The notes under the pieces are model-generated. The model did no database searches. It had not been told where the DNA came from and worked only from the letters and a program-made list of their open reading frames with translations. A program made the translations under genes and the position numbers. Below are positions 54,652 through 63,158 of a DNA stretch of 64,000 nucleotides, piece after piece. The stretch is from assembly GCF_036195045.1 (NCBI RefSeq), contig NZ_CP108100.1, forward strand, positions 7,812,001-7,876,000. The letters run 5' to 3'. Source of the DNA: Streptomyces sp. NBC_00236. GTDB lineage: Bacteria; Actinomycetota; Actinomycetes; Streptomycetales; Streptomycetaceae. Numbering within the stretch: position 1 is the first letter of the stretch; every line of letters begins with the position of its first letter.

Positions 54652-55554
54652 GTGTCCGGCGACACACTGAGTCAGGATCCCGCAGAGCTGAGAAGGAGGA
54701 CGGACAGCAGCAGGGCGCACCCGGCCCGCGTCTACGACGTCTTCCTCGGCGGCAAGGATCACTATCCCGCGGATCGCGACGCGGCAGCCGCCGGTCTCGC
54801 CGCCAACCCGCGCGGTTACCTCGACGTACGGCACAACCGTGACTTCCTGCGGCGCGCCGTCACCACGCTGACCAAGGACGACGGCATACGCCAGTTCCTC
54901 GACATCGGCACCGGCCTGCCGACCGCGGAGAACGTGCACCAGATCGCCCAGCGCACCGCCCCCGAGACGCGGGTGGTCTACGTCGACAACGATCCGGTCG
55001 TCCTCGCTCACGCCCGCGCCCTCCTCACCAGCGGTCCCGAAGGGCGTACGGACTACATTGACGCCGACCTGAAGAGCCCGGGGCAGATCCTCGAACAGGC
55101 TGAGCGGACACTGGACTTCAGCCGCCCCGTCGCGCTTTGCCTCGTCGCGGTTCTGCACTTCGTCGAGGACGAGGCGGCGTATCCGATCGTCCGCGAGCTG
55201 ATGGACGCGCTGCCCGCCGGCAGTCGACTCGTACTCAGCCACCTCACCGACGACCTCAACCCGGAGAACATCCGGGCGGTCCAACGCACGTACACGGAAC
55301 GCGGTTTCACGTTCGTGCTCCGTAACCGCACGGACATCGGGCGCTTCTTCACGGAGGCCGGGCTGGAGCTCGCCAGCCCCGGCGTCGTCCCGGTGCACCA
55401 CTGGCGCGCGGACCATGCGGCCCCGGTGCCCGAGCAGCCCGAGGAGTCCTACCTGGCGGGCCTCGAAGACATCGAGAAGGTCCGGTACAAGGACATCAAC
55501 GACGTCACGGACGCCGATATCAACGTGTACGGAGGGCTGGGCGTCAAGGGCTGA
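54652..55554 (+). CDS. PF04672-type SAM-dependent methyltransferase, second copy
   Basis: 300 residues, paralogue of the gene at 5282. HPARVYDVFLGGKDHYPADRDAA, FLDIGTGLPTAENVHQIAQ, VVYVDNDPVVLAHARALL and VLHFVEDEAAYPIV match family positions. Compared with the first copy it has an N-terminal extension and a longer C-terminus (YLAGLEDIEKVRYKDINDV). The GTG start is set by AGGAGG six bases upstream. Not coupled to any gene; substrate unknown. Confidence 0.86.
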   Translation: MSGDTLSQDPAELRRRTDSSRAHPARVYDVFLGGKDHYPADRDAAAAGLAANPRGYLDVRHNRDFLRRAVTTLTKDDGIRQFLDIGTGLPTAENVHQIAQRTAPETRVVYVDNDPVVLAHARALLTSGPEGRTDYIDADLKSPGQILEQAERTLDFSRPVALCLVAVLHFVEDEAAYPIVRELMDALPAGSRLVLSHLTDDLNPENIRAVQRTYTERGFTFVLRNRTDIGRFFTEAGLELASPGVVPVHHWRADHAAPVPEQPEESYLAGLEDIEKVRYKDINDVTDADINVYGGLGVKG

Positions 55555-55711
55555 CGGCCGTCGGGATGCTGAGCGTGGCGGCCCGGTGGAGCTCGCGGCC
55601 GGCCTGGAGGCTCTGCTGAGGGTGGCGCCGTGACCCTCTCGCGTCGATCCCGTCTCCGAAGGGCCGGGGTGACCCGGATCGCGGACGATGGGCTCCAAGT
55701 GCTGAACGATT

Positions 55712-55747
55712 CGTTGCCGTTGCCGTTGCCGTTGCCGTTCCGTTGCC
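55712..55747. repeat. Hexanucleotide microsatellite
   Basis: Four copies of CGTTGC, then CGTTC and a further CGTTGC, in the spacer after the methyltransferase gene. Confidence 0.7.
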
Positions 55748-55851
55748 GCGGCTCCCGCGCCTGCCGCTTGGACGGAATGGCTCAAGTACATGGCTGTCGG
55801 GCGCACTTCACCTAGTTCGGGTGATCCCCACCGTGATATCACAGACGGGGG

Positions 55852-57036
55852 TTGTCGGTTCGGGTGCCGAACGGGGGTGTCGTCGTGGCTGTGGGCTATC
55901 TGGTGACCGTGGTGTTGGCCGTACTGATCGTGGTGTTCTGCCTGGTTCGCATACGCGGGCCGAAGCCGGTCTTCTACGTCAGCTACCGGCTCGGTCTGGT
56001 CTTCAACGAGATCCCGCACGTCGTCCTCTACGCGCTGGTGGCATCGACGGCGCTGGCCTGCTTGGAGGGCGACATCGCCACGACCGCGGACCGGGTGAAC
56101 GTCGGCGTGGCAGTGGTCGCGGCCGGCGGGCTTGTGGTGGTCGGCCTGCGCGGGGTGCGGGCGGCGTCCGTGGTGCGGGTCGCCCTGGACGAAGCGCTCG
56201 GCGCCGGCACGGGAACGCACCGCCGGCCGCCGCTGGCACGCATCCTGCTCAGGCCCGTCTTTCGCCGCCGCCGTGACGTCCAGCGGGTGGGTAACGTCAG
56301 CTACGGGGACGGAGGGCGCCGCAATCTCCTCGACGTCTACCACCACCGGTCGCGTCCCGAGGGTGGCTCCGTAATGATCCACTTCCATGGCGGCCACTAC
56401 GACCAGGGCCGGAAGGACACCCAGTCGCTGCCTCTGCTCTACCGGCTCGCCGGCCAGGGCTGGGTCTGCATCAGCGCCAACTACCGGCTGCGGCCCGACT
56501 TCCCGCATCCCGCCCATCTGATCGACGCCAAGAAGGTCATCGCCTGGGCGCGCGAGCACGCAGCGGAGTACGGTGCGGCGCCCGGCGCGGAGGTGTTCGT
56601 GGCGGGGAGCTCTGCGGGCGGGCACATGGCGGCTCAGGCCGCACTCACCCCCAATGAGCCCGCCTACCAGCCCGGGTTCGAGGGGGCGGACACCTCTGTG
56701 ACCGCGGCAGTCGTTCTCAACGGCTTTCTCGCGGAGTACTTCGACGGAGACCCGGCGACCTCGCCGGTGAACCTCGTCCGGGCGGATGCACCGCCGTTCC
56801 TCATCGCACACGGGGACCTGGACGAACTGGTGGACACCGAGAATCCCAGAGCCCTGGTCACCGCTCTGCGTTCCGACTCCACCTCGCCAGTCGTGTACGT
56901 CGAACTTCCCGGCGCCCACCATGCTTTCGACCTCTTCCACTCATTCCGGTTCGAGGCGCTCATCGACGGCATCGAGGACTTCGCCGCGTGGGTGACGGCC
57001 CGGAAGAAGCCGAGCCAAGACCGCGTCGGCCGGTAG
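55852..57036 (+). CDS. Membrane-anchored alpha/beta hydrolase
   Basis: 394 residues. The first 125 residues hold three or four membrane helices (VGYLVTVVLAVLIVVFCLV, IPHVVLYALVASTALACL, VGVAVVAAGGLVVVGL). The hydrolase core follows: HFHGGHYDQGRKD (oxyanion loop), ANYRLRP, nucleophile GSSAGGHMAAQAA, Asp in HGDLDELVD and His in GAHHAFDLF. The HGG and GxSxGG pattern is that of HSL/BD-FAE-type esterases. Substrate unknown, perhaps a lipid or xenobiotic ester. The start is uncertain (TTG 55852, GTG 55864 or 55885). Confidence 0.83.
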   Translation: MSVRVPNGGVVVAVGYLVTVVLAVLIVVFCLVRIRGPKPVFYVSYRLGLVFNEIPHVVLYALVASTALACLEGDIATTADRVNVGVAVVAAGGLVVVGLRGVRAASVVRVALDEALGAGTGTHRRPPLARILLRPVFRRRRDVQRVGNVSYGDGGRRNLLDVYHHRSRPEGGSVMIHFHGGHYDQGRKDTQSLPLLYRLAGQGWVCISANYRLRPDFPHPAHLIDAKKVIAWAREHAAEYGAAPGAEVFVAGSSAGGHMAAQAALTPNEPAYQPGFEGADTSVTAAVVLNGFLAEYFDGDPATSPVNLVRADAPPFLIAHGDLDELVDTENPRALVTALRSDSTSPVVYVELPGAHHAFDLFHSFRFEALIDGIEDFAAWVTARKKPSQDRVGR

Positions 57037-57110
57037 AAATCCTGGCCCGCCGCCGCGCCTACCCGGGGGCCGGAAGGCGGCAGGATCCGGCGTCCCGCCA
57101 CCGCCGGCGG

Positions 57111-57150
57111 GGACGGGCAGGCACGGGCAGGGACGGGCGGGGACGGGCAG
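57111..57150. repeat. Four 10-bp tandem repeats
   Basis: Four abutting units with consensus GGACGGGCAG (one variant each in units two and three), just after the hydrolase gene. No coding frame. Confidence 0.8.
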
Positions 57151-57214
57151 GCCGGACTGTGGACTCCCGCAGACGTATACGGACTTGTACGGACTCCTGC
57201 GGCGGCCTCTGCCT

Positions 57215-58216
57215 TCAGCGGCGAGTGCCACGGGGCGCCCGCAGCACGGATGCCCCCGCCGGGGTCAGTGTGTGCAGCACGGCCGGCCCGTTGCGGACAG
57301 TCGTGATCAGCCCCGCGTCGCGGAGCACCGTGGCATGCCGGCTCGCGGCGGAGGCCGAGATGCCGGCGGCCCGCGCGATCTCACCCGTCGTCGCGCCCCC
57401 GGCCGCGGCCCGCAGCGCGACGGCGCGGGCGCGCCCGAGTAGGTTGGCCAGCGGACGCTCCGGGTCGCTCTCATCGGGGGCCCGGGGCGCGGGTTCGTGC
57501 AGCAGCGAGTACCAGATCACCGGCGGCAGCCCCGGGTCGGCGAAGGCGACCGGCTCGCCCCAGTTGAAGTGCGACGGGACGAGCGTGAGCCCGCGGCCGT
57601 TGAGATACAGATCCCGGTCCGCCATCTGCCGTGGATAGGCGACCTCCAGAACGGGCGGACGCCAGCGCAGCATCGGCCCGAGCCCGGCGAGCATGCCTTC
57701 CACCCCGCCGTTCAGGAATCCCCGGGACCGGAGCGCGCGTTCCGCCTCTGTTCCGGCCCGCACCTGCTCCTGGTGGGGGACGACGACGGCGTCGAAGTAC
57801 GCCCGCAGCATGCCCACGAACTCCAGGCGTCCCTGGCGCCCGGCCAGCTGCCCGGCCCACCGGGGCGCTCCCGCGACCCGGTCGAGCAGGGCCAGCTCCG
57901 CCGTCACCCGGCGCGGCGGCGTGGCGAGGACCGACTCCAGGCCTGCCTCCAGACCCTCGACGGCGGTGACCGGTGTGAGGAAGTCCGGGAAGTAGGTGGC
58001 CCTCGGGTACAGGGGCAACAGCACGCTCTGCAACGCCCGCTCCAGCCCTGCCTCCCGCAGTTGCAGGCGCGCCGCCCGGTACCACCCGGCATACGCCCAC
58101 CGTCCTCTGCGGGACTGCAGCCGGTGGAGAGTGGCGGCGATCTCGAACAGCGGATCCGGCGCGGGCGCGATTCTGGTCCTGGCCAGATCCGCGTCGGTGA
58201 AATGAACACGCAGCAT
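57215..58216 (-). CDS. ArsR-type winged-helix regulator with long N-terminal domain
   Basis: 333 residues. About 240 N-terminal residues (MLRVHFTDADLARTRIAPAPDPLFEIAATLHRLQ) form the DUF5937-like region usual for this Streptomyces family. The C-terminal HTH is ATTGEIARAAGISASAASRHATVLRDAGLITTVRNGPAVLHTLT. The pattern is that of winged-helix repressors of the ArsR superfamily; no metal-binding Cys pair is visible. The ATG at 58216 follows GGGGGACCGAC. No target is adjacent apart from the convergent hydrolase. Confidence 0.87.
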   Translation of the reverse strand: MLRVHFTDADLARTRIAPAPDPLFEIAATLHRLQSRRGRWAYAGWYRAARLQLREAGLERALQSVLLPLYPRATYFPDFLTPVTAVEGLEAGLESVLATPPRRVTAELALLDRVAGAPRWAGQLAGRQGRLEFVGMLRAYFDAVVVPHQEQVRAGTEAERALRSRGFLNGGVEGMLAGLGPMLRWRPPVLEVAYPRQMADRDLYLNGRGLTLVPSHFNWGEPVAFADPGLPPVIWYSLLHEPAPRAPDESDPERPLANLLGRARAVALRAAAGGATTGEIARAAGISASAASRHATVLRDAGLITTVRNGPAVLHTLTPAGASVLRAPRGTRR

Positions 58217-58462
58217 GTCGGTCCCCCGTTGTTCCGCGACGCGCGCCCTTCCTCGGTGCGGGCCCGCCACACGCGAGCGTAGGAAACGTCGATAAACAGG
58301 AGATCGACGGGCGGATCGGCCCGCGGACACAGCGGTGCCCCGGACCAACGGCTGTTGGTCCGGGGCACGTGCTCGGGAGGATCCTGCGCCTCGACGTATG
58401 CGACGCCGGTGAGCTGTCGAACGGTCCCCCGGCTCACCCCGGGACGCTCCTGAGAGGGCCGG

Positions 58463-58825
58463 TCAGTGCAGGCAGTCCCACGTCTTCGGCCCGATGATGC
58501 CGTCCTGGGTGATGCGGCAGACGCCCTGCGCCTTGATCACGTACTTCCGGGTCGTGGGGCCGAACTGCCCGTCGACTGCCACGTCCTTGTAGCCCCAGAC
58601 GTTCCGCAGCAGGCACTGGGCGTGTGCCACGACCGCTCCGGAGGCTCCTGAACTGATCTCGGGGTGGGAGCCCGAGTAGTTGCACACGCCCAGCACGGAG
58701 ACCCCTCCGGCGGTGACGGCCGCAGGAGCCGGCGCGGCGGCCGTCGCGGATCCGGGCAGGGCGAGCGTGGCGGCTGCGGCTGCGGCGACGGCGAGCGTCG
58801 CGAAGACCGAACGAGTCCGGCGCAT
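58463..58825 (-). CDS. Small secreted peptidoglycan-binding protein
   Basis: 120 residues. A signal peptide (1-30) precedes a peptidoglycan-binding type 1 domain: AQCLLRNVWGYKDVAVDGQFGPTTRKYVIKAQGVCRITQDGIIGPKTWDCL. The DGxFGPxT and DGIIGPKTW repeats are the domain signature. Four cysteines may pair. No catalytic domain is attached, so it should simply bind the wall or modulate a hydrolase. GAGGGG lies upstream of the ATG at 58825. Confidence 0.88.
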   Translation of the reverse strand: MRRTRSVFATLAVAAAAAATLALPGSATAAAPAPAAVTAGGVSVLGVCNYSGSHPEISSGASGAVVAHAQCLLRNVWGYKDVAVDGQFGPTTRKYVIKAQGVCRITQDGIIGPKTWDCLH

Positions 58826-59280
58826 GTGGGTTTTCCCCTCGTTTCGAGGACGTCGGGTGACGTCCGGGCAGCACCAAAGCTGGCAGCGAACTCGGCGGCC
58901 GAACAAGGTTTTTGGGACGCGTGGGACGGTGGGACGCGGGCGGCAGCGATGACGACGCGTTCCTGTGGCGCGCTGGGACGGGGCCGGGACGGGCCCCGCC
59001 TCGCGACGGCCGGGCGCAGGCCCCGTGTCGAAGCGAGTCGAAGACGAGTGCGCACTCGACCGCGCGGCGTTCTCGGCGGTCGGGCGGGTGGATATGAGGG
59101 GGTCTGCGCCTCATCCGTGCCGACGCGGAAGCGCTGATCTGGGCGTTTGCGCTCAGAGGAAAGGGTGTTGTCGCCGCCGGTGACGGACTGAAACCGTGGA
59201 GTGGCTCAGCCATCGGCCGTCAGAAGGTGCCGAGCCGAGCCGCAAGCGCGTCAGGCCAAGCGGTGCGAAACGGGGGAGTC
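58826..59280. other. 455-bp divergent spacer
   Basis: No gene is supported. The motif GGGACG recurs several times around 58910-58995, giving short imperfect repeats. Promoters of the peptidoglycan-binding gene and the HTH gene should lie here. Confidence 0.45.
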
Positions 59281-59811
59281 ATGGGGAGACACACGAAGGA
59301 AGCCGAGCGGTTAGCGGCCAGGCTCAGGGCACTCAAGTGCCGTGCGGGTGTCAGTTACGAAGTGCTGGCGAGGAGCACCGGAGTCAGCAGGTCCACCCTC
59401 CACCGCTACGGCACGGGCAGTTTGCCTGCTTCGTTCGGGCATGTCCTCGCCTTCGGCAGAGCGTGTGGCGCGACGCAGGAGGAGCTGCGCGAGATCCACA
59501 CGCTGTGGGCACTGGCCACCGCGGAGGCGGGCACGGCGCAGCGCGACCGGGAGGCCGGGGCAGGGGCGGGGAGCGCACCGGCCGGCGCGTGCGTGACGGA
59601 ACCTACGGATGGGGCCGCTCCCGGTCAGGTACCGGACGGGGCGCCGGGGACGGGCGCGGAGCCGACGACCGTGGTGCAGGCGGTGGGGCGCACGCGGATA
59701 CGGTCACGCCGGCTGCTCGTGATGGCCGCCCTGCTGGGCGGTTCCGCCTGGATCATGAGTTGGTCCAGAGGAGGTTGCCCGAGCTGCGGCGTCCGGCCGG
59801 GCGGATGGTGA
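59281..59811 (+). CDS. XRE-type HTH protein with C-terminal membrane helix
   Basis: 176 residues from the ATG at 59281, preceded by GGGGGAG. An HTH (YEVLARSTGVSRSTLHRYGTGSLPASFGHVLAFGRACGATQEELREIHTLW) fills residues 23-75. A Gly/Ala/Pro-rich linker and a basic membrane-anchor segment (RSRRLLVMAALLGGSAWIMSW) follow. DNA-binding domain plus C-terminal anchor suggests membrane-tethered regulation. The last 108 bases overlap the 3' end of the convergent SDR gene. Confidence 0.75.
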   Translation: MGRHTKEAERLAARLRALKCRAGVSYEVLARSTGVSRSTLHRYGTGSLPASFGHVLAFGRACGATQEELREIHTLWALATAEAGTAQRDREAGAGAGSAPAGACVTEPTDGAAPGQVPDGAPGTGAEPTTVVQAVGRTRIRSRRLLVMAALLGGSAWIMSWSRGGCPSCGVRPGGW

Positions 59812-60567
59812 ACCCGCGGGGCGCAGGGCGTCGGACACGGACTTGACGCCGCCGTGCGCCGTGAGGCCGCCGTCGACGGGGATCTCCGCGCCGGTGATGA
59901 ACGACGACCGGTCGGACAGCAGGAAGACCACCAGTGGAGCGACCTCCTCGACGGTTCCGGTCCGCCCCAGTGGGGTCTCGCGGATGTTCGTCTCCCGGAA
60001 GGCGGGGGAGGCGGAGGCGGTCATCTCGGTCTCGATGTAGCCGGGGTGGATCGTGTTGACGCGGATTCCACGGGGTCCCAGTTCCAGTGCGGCCGTCTTC
60101 GACAGGCCTCGTAGCGCCCACTTGCTGGTCGTGTAGGCGACCGGGTAGTGGGCGGTGAGGGCTGCCGAGGAGCCCACGTTCACGATGGAGGAACCCGGCG
60201 GCATCAAGGGCATGAGGTATTGGATGCCGAGAAGCGGCCCGGTGACGTTGACCGCGTGGACGCGCGCCATGTCCTCGGGGCGCACGTCACCGACGCGGGC
60301 GCGCCACGTGATGCCGGCGTTGTTGACCAGGCCGTGTACGTGCCCGTACGTCTCCCGCAGCTCGGCGGCGAGTCCGGCCCAGTCCTTCTCGCTGGTGACG
60401 TCCAGGCCGCGGCAGCCGTCCACGGGTTCCCGGTCGGTCGCGATGACCTGGGCCCCTTCACGGGCCAGGGCGGCGGCCTCGGCCGCACCCTGGCCGCGGG
60501 CAGCGCCGGTGACGACGACGACCTTGCCGTCCAGCGCCTTGGGGTGCGGTACGGGTCTCACGAACAT
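59704..60567 (-). CDS. Short-chain dehydrogenase with unusual C-terminal extension
   Basis: 287 residues. TGAARGQGAAEAAALA, NNAGITW, Ser in VGSSAAL, YTTSK with Tyr and Lys, and IPVDGGLTAHGG are intact. The normal SDR body ends at about residue 255 (SVSDALRP). The last 30-odd residues are low-complexity and are encoded antisense to the membrane segment of the HTH gene. AGGAGG precedes the ATG. Divergent from a LysR gene, so probably its target. Confidence 0.88.
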   Translation of the reverse strand: MFVRPVPHPKALDGKVVVVTGAARGQGAAEAAALAREGAQVIATDREPVDGCRGLDVTSEKDWAGLAAELRETYGHVHGLVNNAGITWRARVGDVRPEDMARVHAVNVTGPLLGIQYLMPLMPPGSSIVNVGSSAALTAHYPVAYTTSKWALRGLSKTAALELGPRGIRVNTIHPGYIETEMTASASPAFRETNIRETPLGRTGTVEEVAPLVVFLLSDRSSFITGAEIPVDGGLTAHGGVKSVSDALRPAGSPSARPDAAARATSSGPTHDPGGTAQQGGHHEQPA

Positions 60568-60620
60568 GTCCTCCTGGCTGCGATGTGACTAATCTGGACC
60601 CTGCACCGATGATCAGGGAA

Positions 60621-60646
60621 ATCGATTCCATGGATGACTTGCATCC
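60621..60646. promoter_or_regulatory. LysR-type operator between SDR and LysR genes
   Basis: ATCGATTCCATGGAT (60621-60635) has the T-N11-A pattern. GGATGACTTGCATCC (60632-60646) is a second inverted repeat overlapping it. Both lie in the 127-bp divergent spacer. Confidence 0.5.
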
Positions 60647-60694
60647 AGGATGTGTATACCTGCGGGTCGGTGCCCTACCGCAGAGGGAAGACCC

Positions 60695-61624
60695 GTGAAT
60701 CTGGCCCGTCTCGACCTGAACCTTGTCGTCGCCCTGCGCGCTCTGCTCGAGGAGCGCAACGTCACCCGCGCCGGTCAGCGCGTCGGGCTGAGCCAGCCCG
60801 CGATGAGCGCCTCCCTGGCCCGGCTGCGCCGCCACTTCGACGACGACCTGCTCGCCCGCGTGGGCGGCCACTACGAGCTCACGGCGCTCGGCCAGGTCCT
60901 GCTGGCCCGCACCGCCACCGCCTACGAGGTGATGGAACGGCTCTTCGCGAGCCAGGCCGCGTTCGACCCGGTGAGCGAGACGCGTGAGTTCAAGATCGTG
61001 GCGTCCGACTACGCGGTCGCCGTGTTCGGTGCGGAACTCGCCCGGGTCGTGCACGAAGAGGCTCCGGGGATCCGGCTGCGCTTCACCCAGACCCCGACCA
61101 GTGTGGTCGACGAGACGGCCACCCTGCTGAGCACCACCGACGGACTGCTCATGCCGCACGGCGTCATCAGCGACTTTCCCGCCACAGACCTCTACGAGGA
61201 CCGCTGGGTCTTCCTCGTCGCCGACGATCACCCCACCGTCGGTGACCGGCTCACCCACGAGGACCTGGGGCGGCTGCCATGGGTGACCTACCAGCGGACC
61301 TACGACGCCCCTGCGGTTCGCCAGCTCGGCATGCTGGGGATCGAGCCGCGCGTCGAGGTCTCCGTCGTCAACTTCCAGTTGCTGCCCATGCTGGTGGAGC
61401 GCACGCAGCGCATCACCCTGATCCAGGCGCGCCTCGCCCGGCTGCTCGCGCCGCTCGCCGCGGTCCACGTGGTCGAGCCGCCGTACGAGGCGGTTCCGCT
61501 GCGGGAGGCGCTCTGGTGGCACCCCGTGCACACGCACGACGCCGCCCACATCTGGCTCCGTGAGACGACCGCCCGGGTGGGCCGCGGCATGGCGGACGCA
61601 CCCGCGGCCCACCCGGGCTTCTGA
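60695..61624 (+). CDS. LysR-family regulator divergent from the SDR gene
   Basis: 309 residues. LDLNLVVALRALLEERNVTRAGQRVGLSQPAMSASLARLRRHFDDDLL is the NodD/NahR-like HTH. The effector domain includes FKIVASDYA, LYEDRWVFLVADDHP and the C-terminal MLVERTQRITLIQARLARLL. NodD/NahR relatives sense aromatic compounds, so a phenolic inducer is possible. The GTG start follows AGAGGGAAGACCC. Likely activates the divergent SDR gene. Confidence 0.9.
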   Translation: MNLARLDLNLVVALRALLEERNVTRAGQRVGLSQPAMSASLARLRRHFDDDLLARVGGHYELTALGQVLLARTATAYEVMERLFASQAAFDPVSETREFKIVASDYAVAVFGAELARVVHEEAPGIRLRFTQTPTSVVDETATLLSTTDGLLMPHGVISDFPATDLYEDRWVFLVADDHPTVGDRLTHEDLGRLPWVTYQRTYDAPAVRQLGMLGIEPRVEVSVVNFQLLPMLVERTQRITLIQARLARLLAPLAAVHVVEPPYEAVPLREALWWHPVHTHDAAHIWLRETTARVGRGMADAPAAHPGF

Positions 61625-61729
61625 CGACGAGCCCGCCCTGCCGCGTCGGGGGAGGGGCGCCCGGTCCCCGGCCGTACGACGGTGCCGGCTCCCGCACGCC
61701 ACGGGAACCGGCACCGCGTGCATCGTCCG

Positions 61730-62821
61730 CTACGGGGTGACGCAGCCGATCGAGCCGACCGGGAAATTGTTGCCGGTCGATGTCGCCGTGAACCCGAAGG
61801 TGACGCTGCCGTCCGGTGGGACGGTCCGGTTGTACTCGGCGTTCCTGACCGTGAGCGCGCCGTCGGACCCCGTGGTCAGCGCACCGTTCCACGCACTGCT
61901 GATGGTGGTGCCCGCGCCGGGAGTCCACTTCACGGCCCAGCCCTCGAGCGCCGTCGTGCCGTGGTTCATGACCTCGACGGATCCCTGGAAGCCGCCGCCC
62001 CAGGAGCTGGTGACGCTGTAGACGGCCATGCACCCGGTGTGCGGGTCGGTCGGAGTGGGCGTCGGAGTCGGGTCGGTCGGGTCCGGAGTGGGCGTGCTGC
62101 CCGAGCCGCGGATGCCGGTCACCTCACCGTTGCCGCCGTCGAAGACGACGTCGGAGCAGGAGAAGAAGTTCTCCTGGCTGTCCGAGCGCACCCACTGGAT
62201 GAACATCACCGCGTCACCCGAGCGGCCCGAGGGCAACGCCGTGTCCCAGTAGTAGTGACCGCCGTCGGTACCGGGCGAGCCCGTCGCGGGCGGGTTGGTG
62301 ACGGTGTCGATCAACTCCAGGTCGTCCCAGCCAAGTTCGGTGCTCGGTGAGTAGCCGGGCTTGGACAGGTAGACCCGGAAGGAGCCCGGATGCGCCGCCC
62401 AGTTGCTGTGCTGGACCTGGATCGTCTTCCCGGACGTCAGATGCGTGCGGGGCCAGTCGGAGCGCGCGGCGTTGTATCCGGTGAAGTTGTACGGCGACCG
62501 GTCACCGGCGCTGCACAGCTTCCCGTCGGGGACGTAGCCGGCCCCCCGCCCACCGGCGTTGGAGTCGAGTACGGCGAACCAGTTGTACAGCGAGTTCGGG
62601 CCGCTCTCGCTGAGTGCGGCCTTGCACGCCGGGTTGGTCGGGTCCAGGGAGCCGTTGCTGGTCTTGGCGTCCAGCCAGCAGAGGTAGGTGCGCGACCCCG
62701 GCGTCATCGTCACGCCGTGCGCCTGCGCGCTGCCCTGGCCGAATAACGCCAGGGCTATGGCGCCGAACAGCGTCGCGAGCACCGTCGCCAGGGAGGCAAG
62801 TTGTTTCCTGCTTCGGGTCAT
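61730..62821 (-). CDS. Cellulose-active AA10 LPMO with CBM2 (CelS2/LPMO10C type)
   Basis: 363 residues. Signal peptide 1-34 leaves His35 (HGVTMTPGSRTYLC) as the mature N-terminus, which with His144 (AAHPGSF) forms the copper histidine brace. The catalytic domain ends with FFSCSDVVFDGG. A Pro/Thr linker (TPTPDPTDPTPTPTPTDP) leads to a CBM2 (CMAVYSVTSSWGGGFQGSVEVMNHGTTALEGWAVKW). The sequence closely resembles S. coelicolor CelS2 from memory, a C1-oxidising cellulose LPMO. ACAGGAGACACC precedes the ATG. A CebR box lies upstream. Confidence 0.95.
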   Translation of the reverse strand: MTRSRKQLASLATVLATLFGAIALALFGQGSAQAHGVTMTPGSRTYLCWLDAKTSNGSLDPTNPACKAALSESGPNSLYNWFAVLDSNAGGRGAGYVPDGKLCSAGDRSPYNFTGYNAARSDWPRTHLTSGKTIQVQHSNWAAHPGSFRVYLSKPGYSPSTELGWDDLELIDTVTNPPATGSPGTDGGHYYWDTALPSGRSGDAVMFIQWVRSDSQENFFSCSDVVFDGGNGEVTGIRGSGSTPTPDPTDPTPTPTPTDPHTGCMAVYSVTSSWGGGFQGSVEVMNHGTTALEGWAVKWTPGAGTTISSAWNGALTTGSDGALTVRNAEYNRTVPPDGSVTFGFTATSTGNNFPVGSIGCVTP

Positions 62822-62882
62822 GGTGTCTCCTGTGCCTGTGCGGGGATTGTCTTCCGGTGGGGCCTGTCTCCTGCGGGGCGTG

Positions 62883-62900
62883 TATGGGAGCGCTCCCATA
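62883..62900. promoter_or_regulatory. CebR operator at the LPMO promoter
   Basis: Perfect palindrome TATGGGAGCGCTCCCATA. The core TGGGAGCGCTCCCA (62885-62898) is exactly the CebR consensus for cello-oligosaccharide control. It lies about 62 bp upstream of the LPMO ATG. Confidence 0.88.
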
Positions 62901-63051
62901 TTGTGGTTAGTAGGGGACTGTAAGAGTGCCGCCGTGTCCCTGACAACCCATCGGACGGAATGCGCGCAACGGATTCCGCAAGGGCTGGTCAGGGCCTGGT
63001 GTTGGAGGGCGTTCCGAAGCAACGGTGCATGCCTGACCGCCAGTTGCCGGG

Positions 63052-63063
63052 GGGAGCGCTCCC
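63052..63063. promoter_or_regulatory. Second, weaker CebR-like site
   Basis: GGGAGCGCTCCC with G instead of T/A at the flanks. It lies 150 bp from the first box, between the LPMO promoter and the LacI gene end. Confidence 0.5.
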
Positions 63064-63158
63064 GTGGACGGCCGCCGGGCGGTCCCGGTGACCGCCGGTC
63101 GAGGCGTGCCGACGGCGGCCCGGTCGACAGGACCGCCGACGACGTGAGCGAAGGGGCC

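Noticed and set aside
54034..56940. 968-residue minus-strand open frame
   Set aside because: Opposite the methyltransferase and hydrolase genes, both with clear family motifs. The frame has no recognisable domain.
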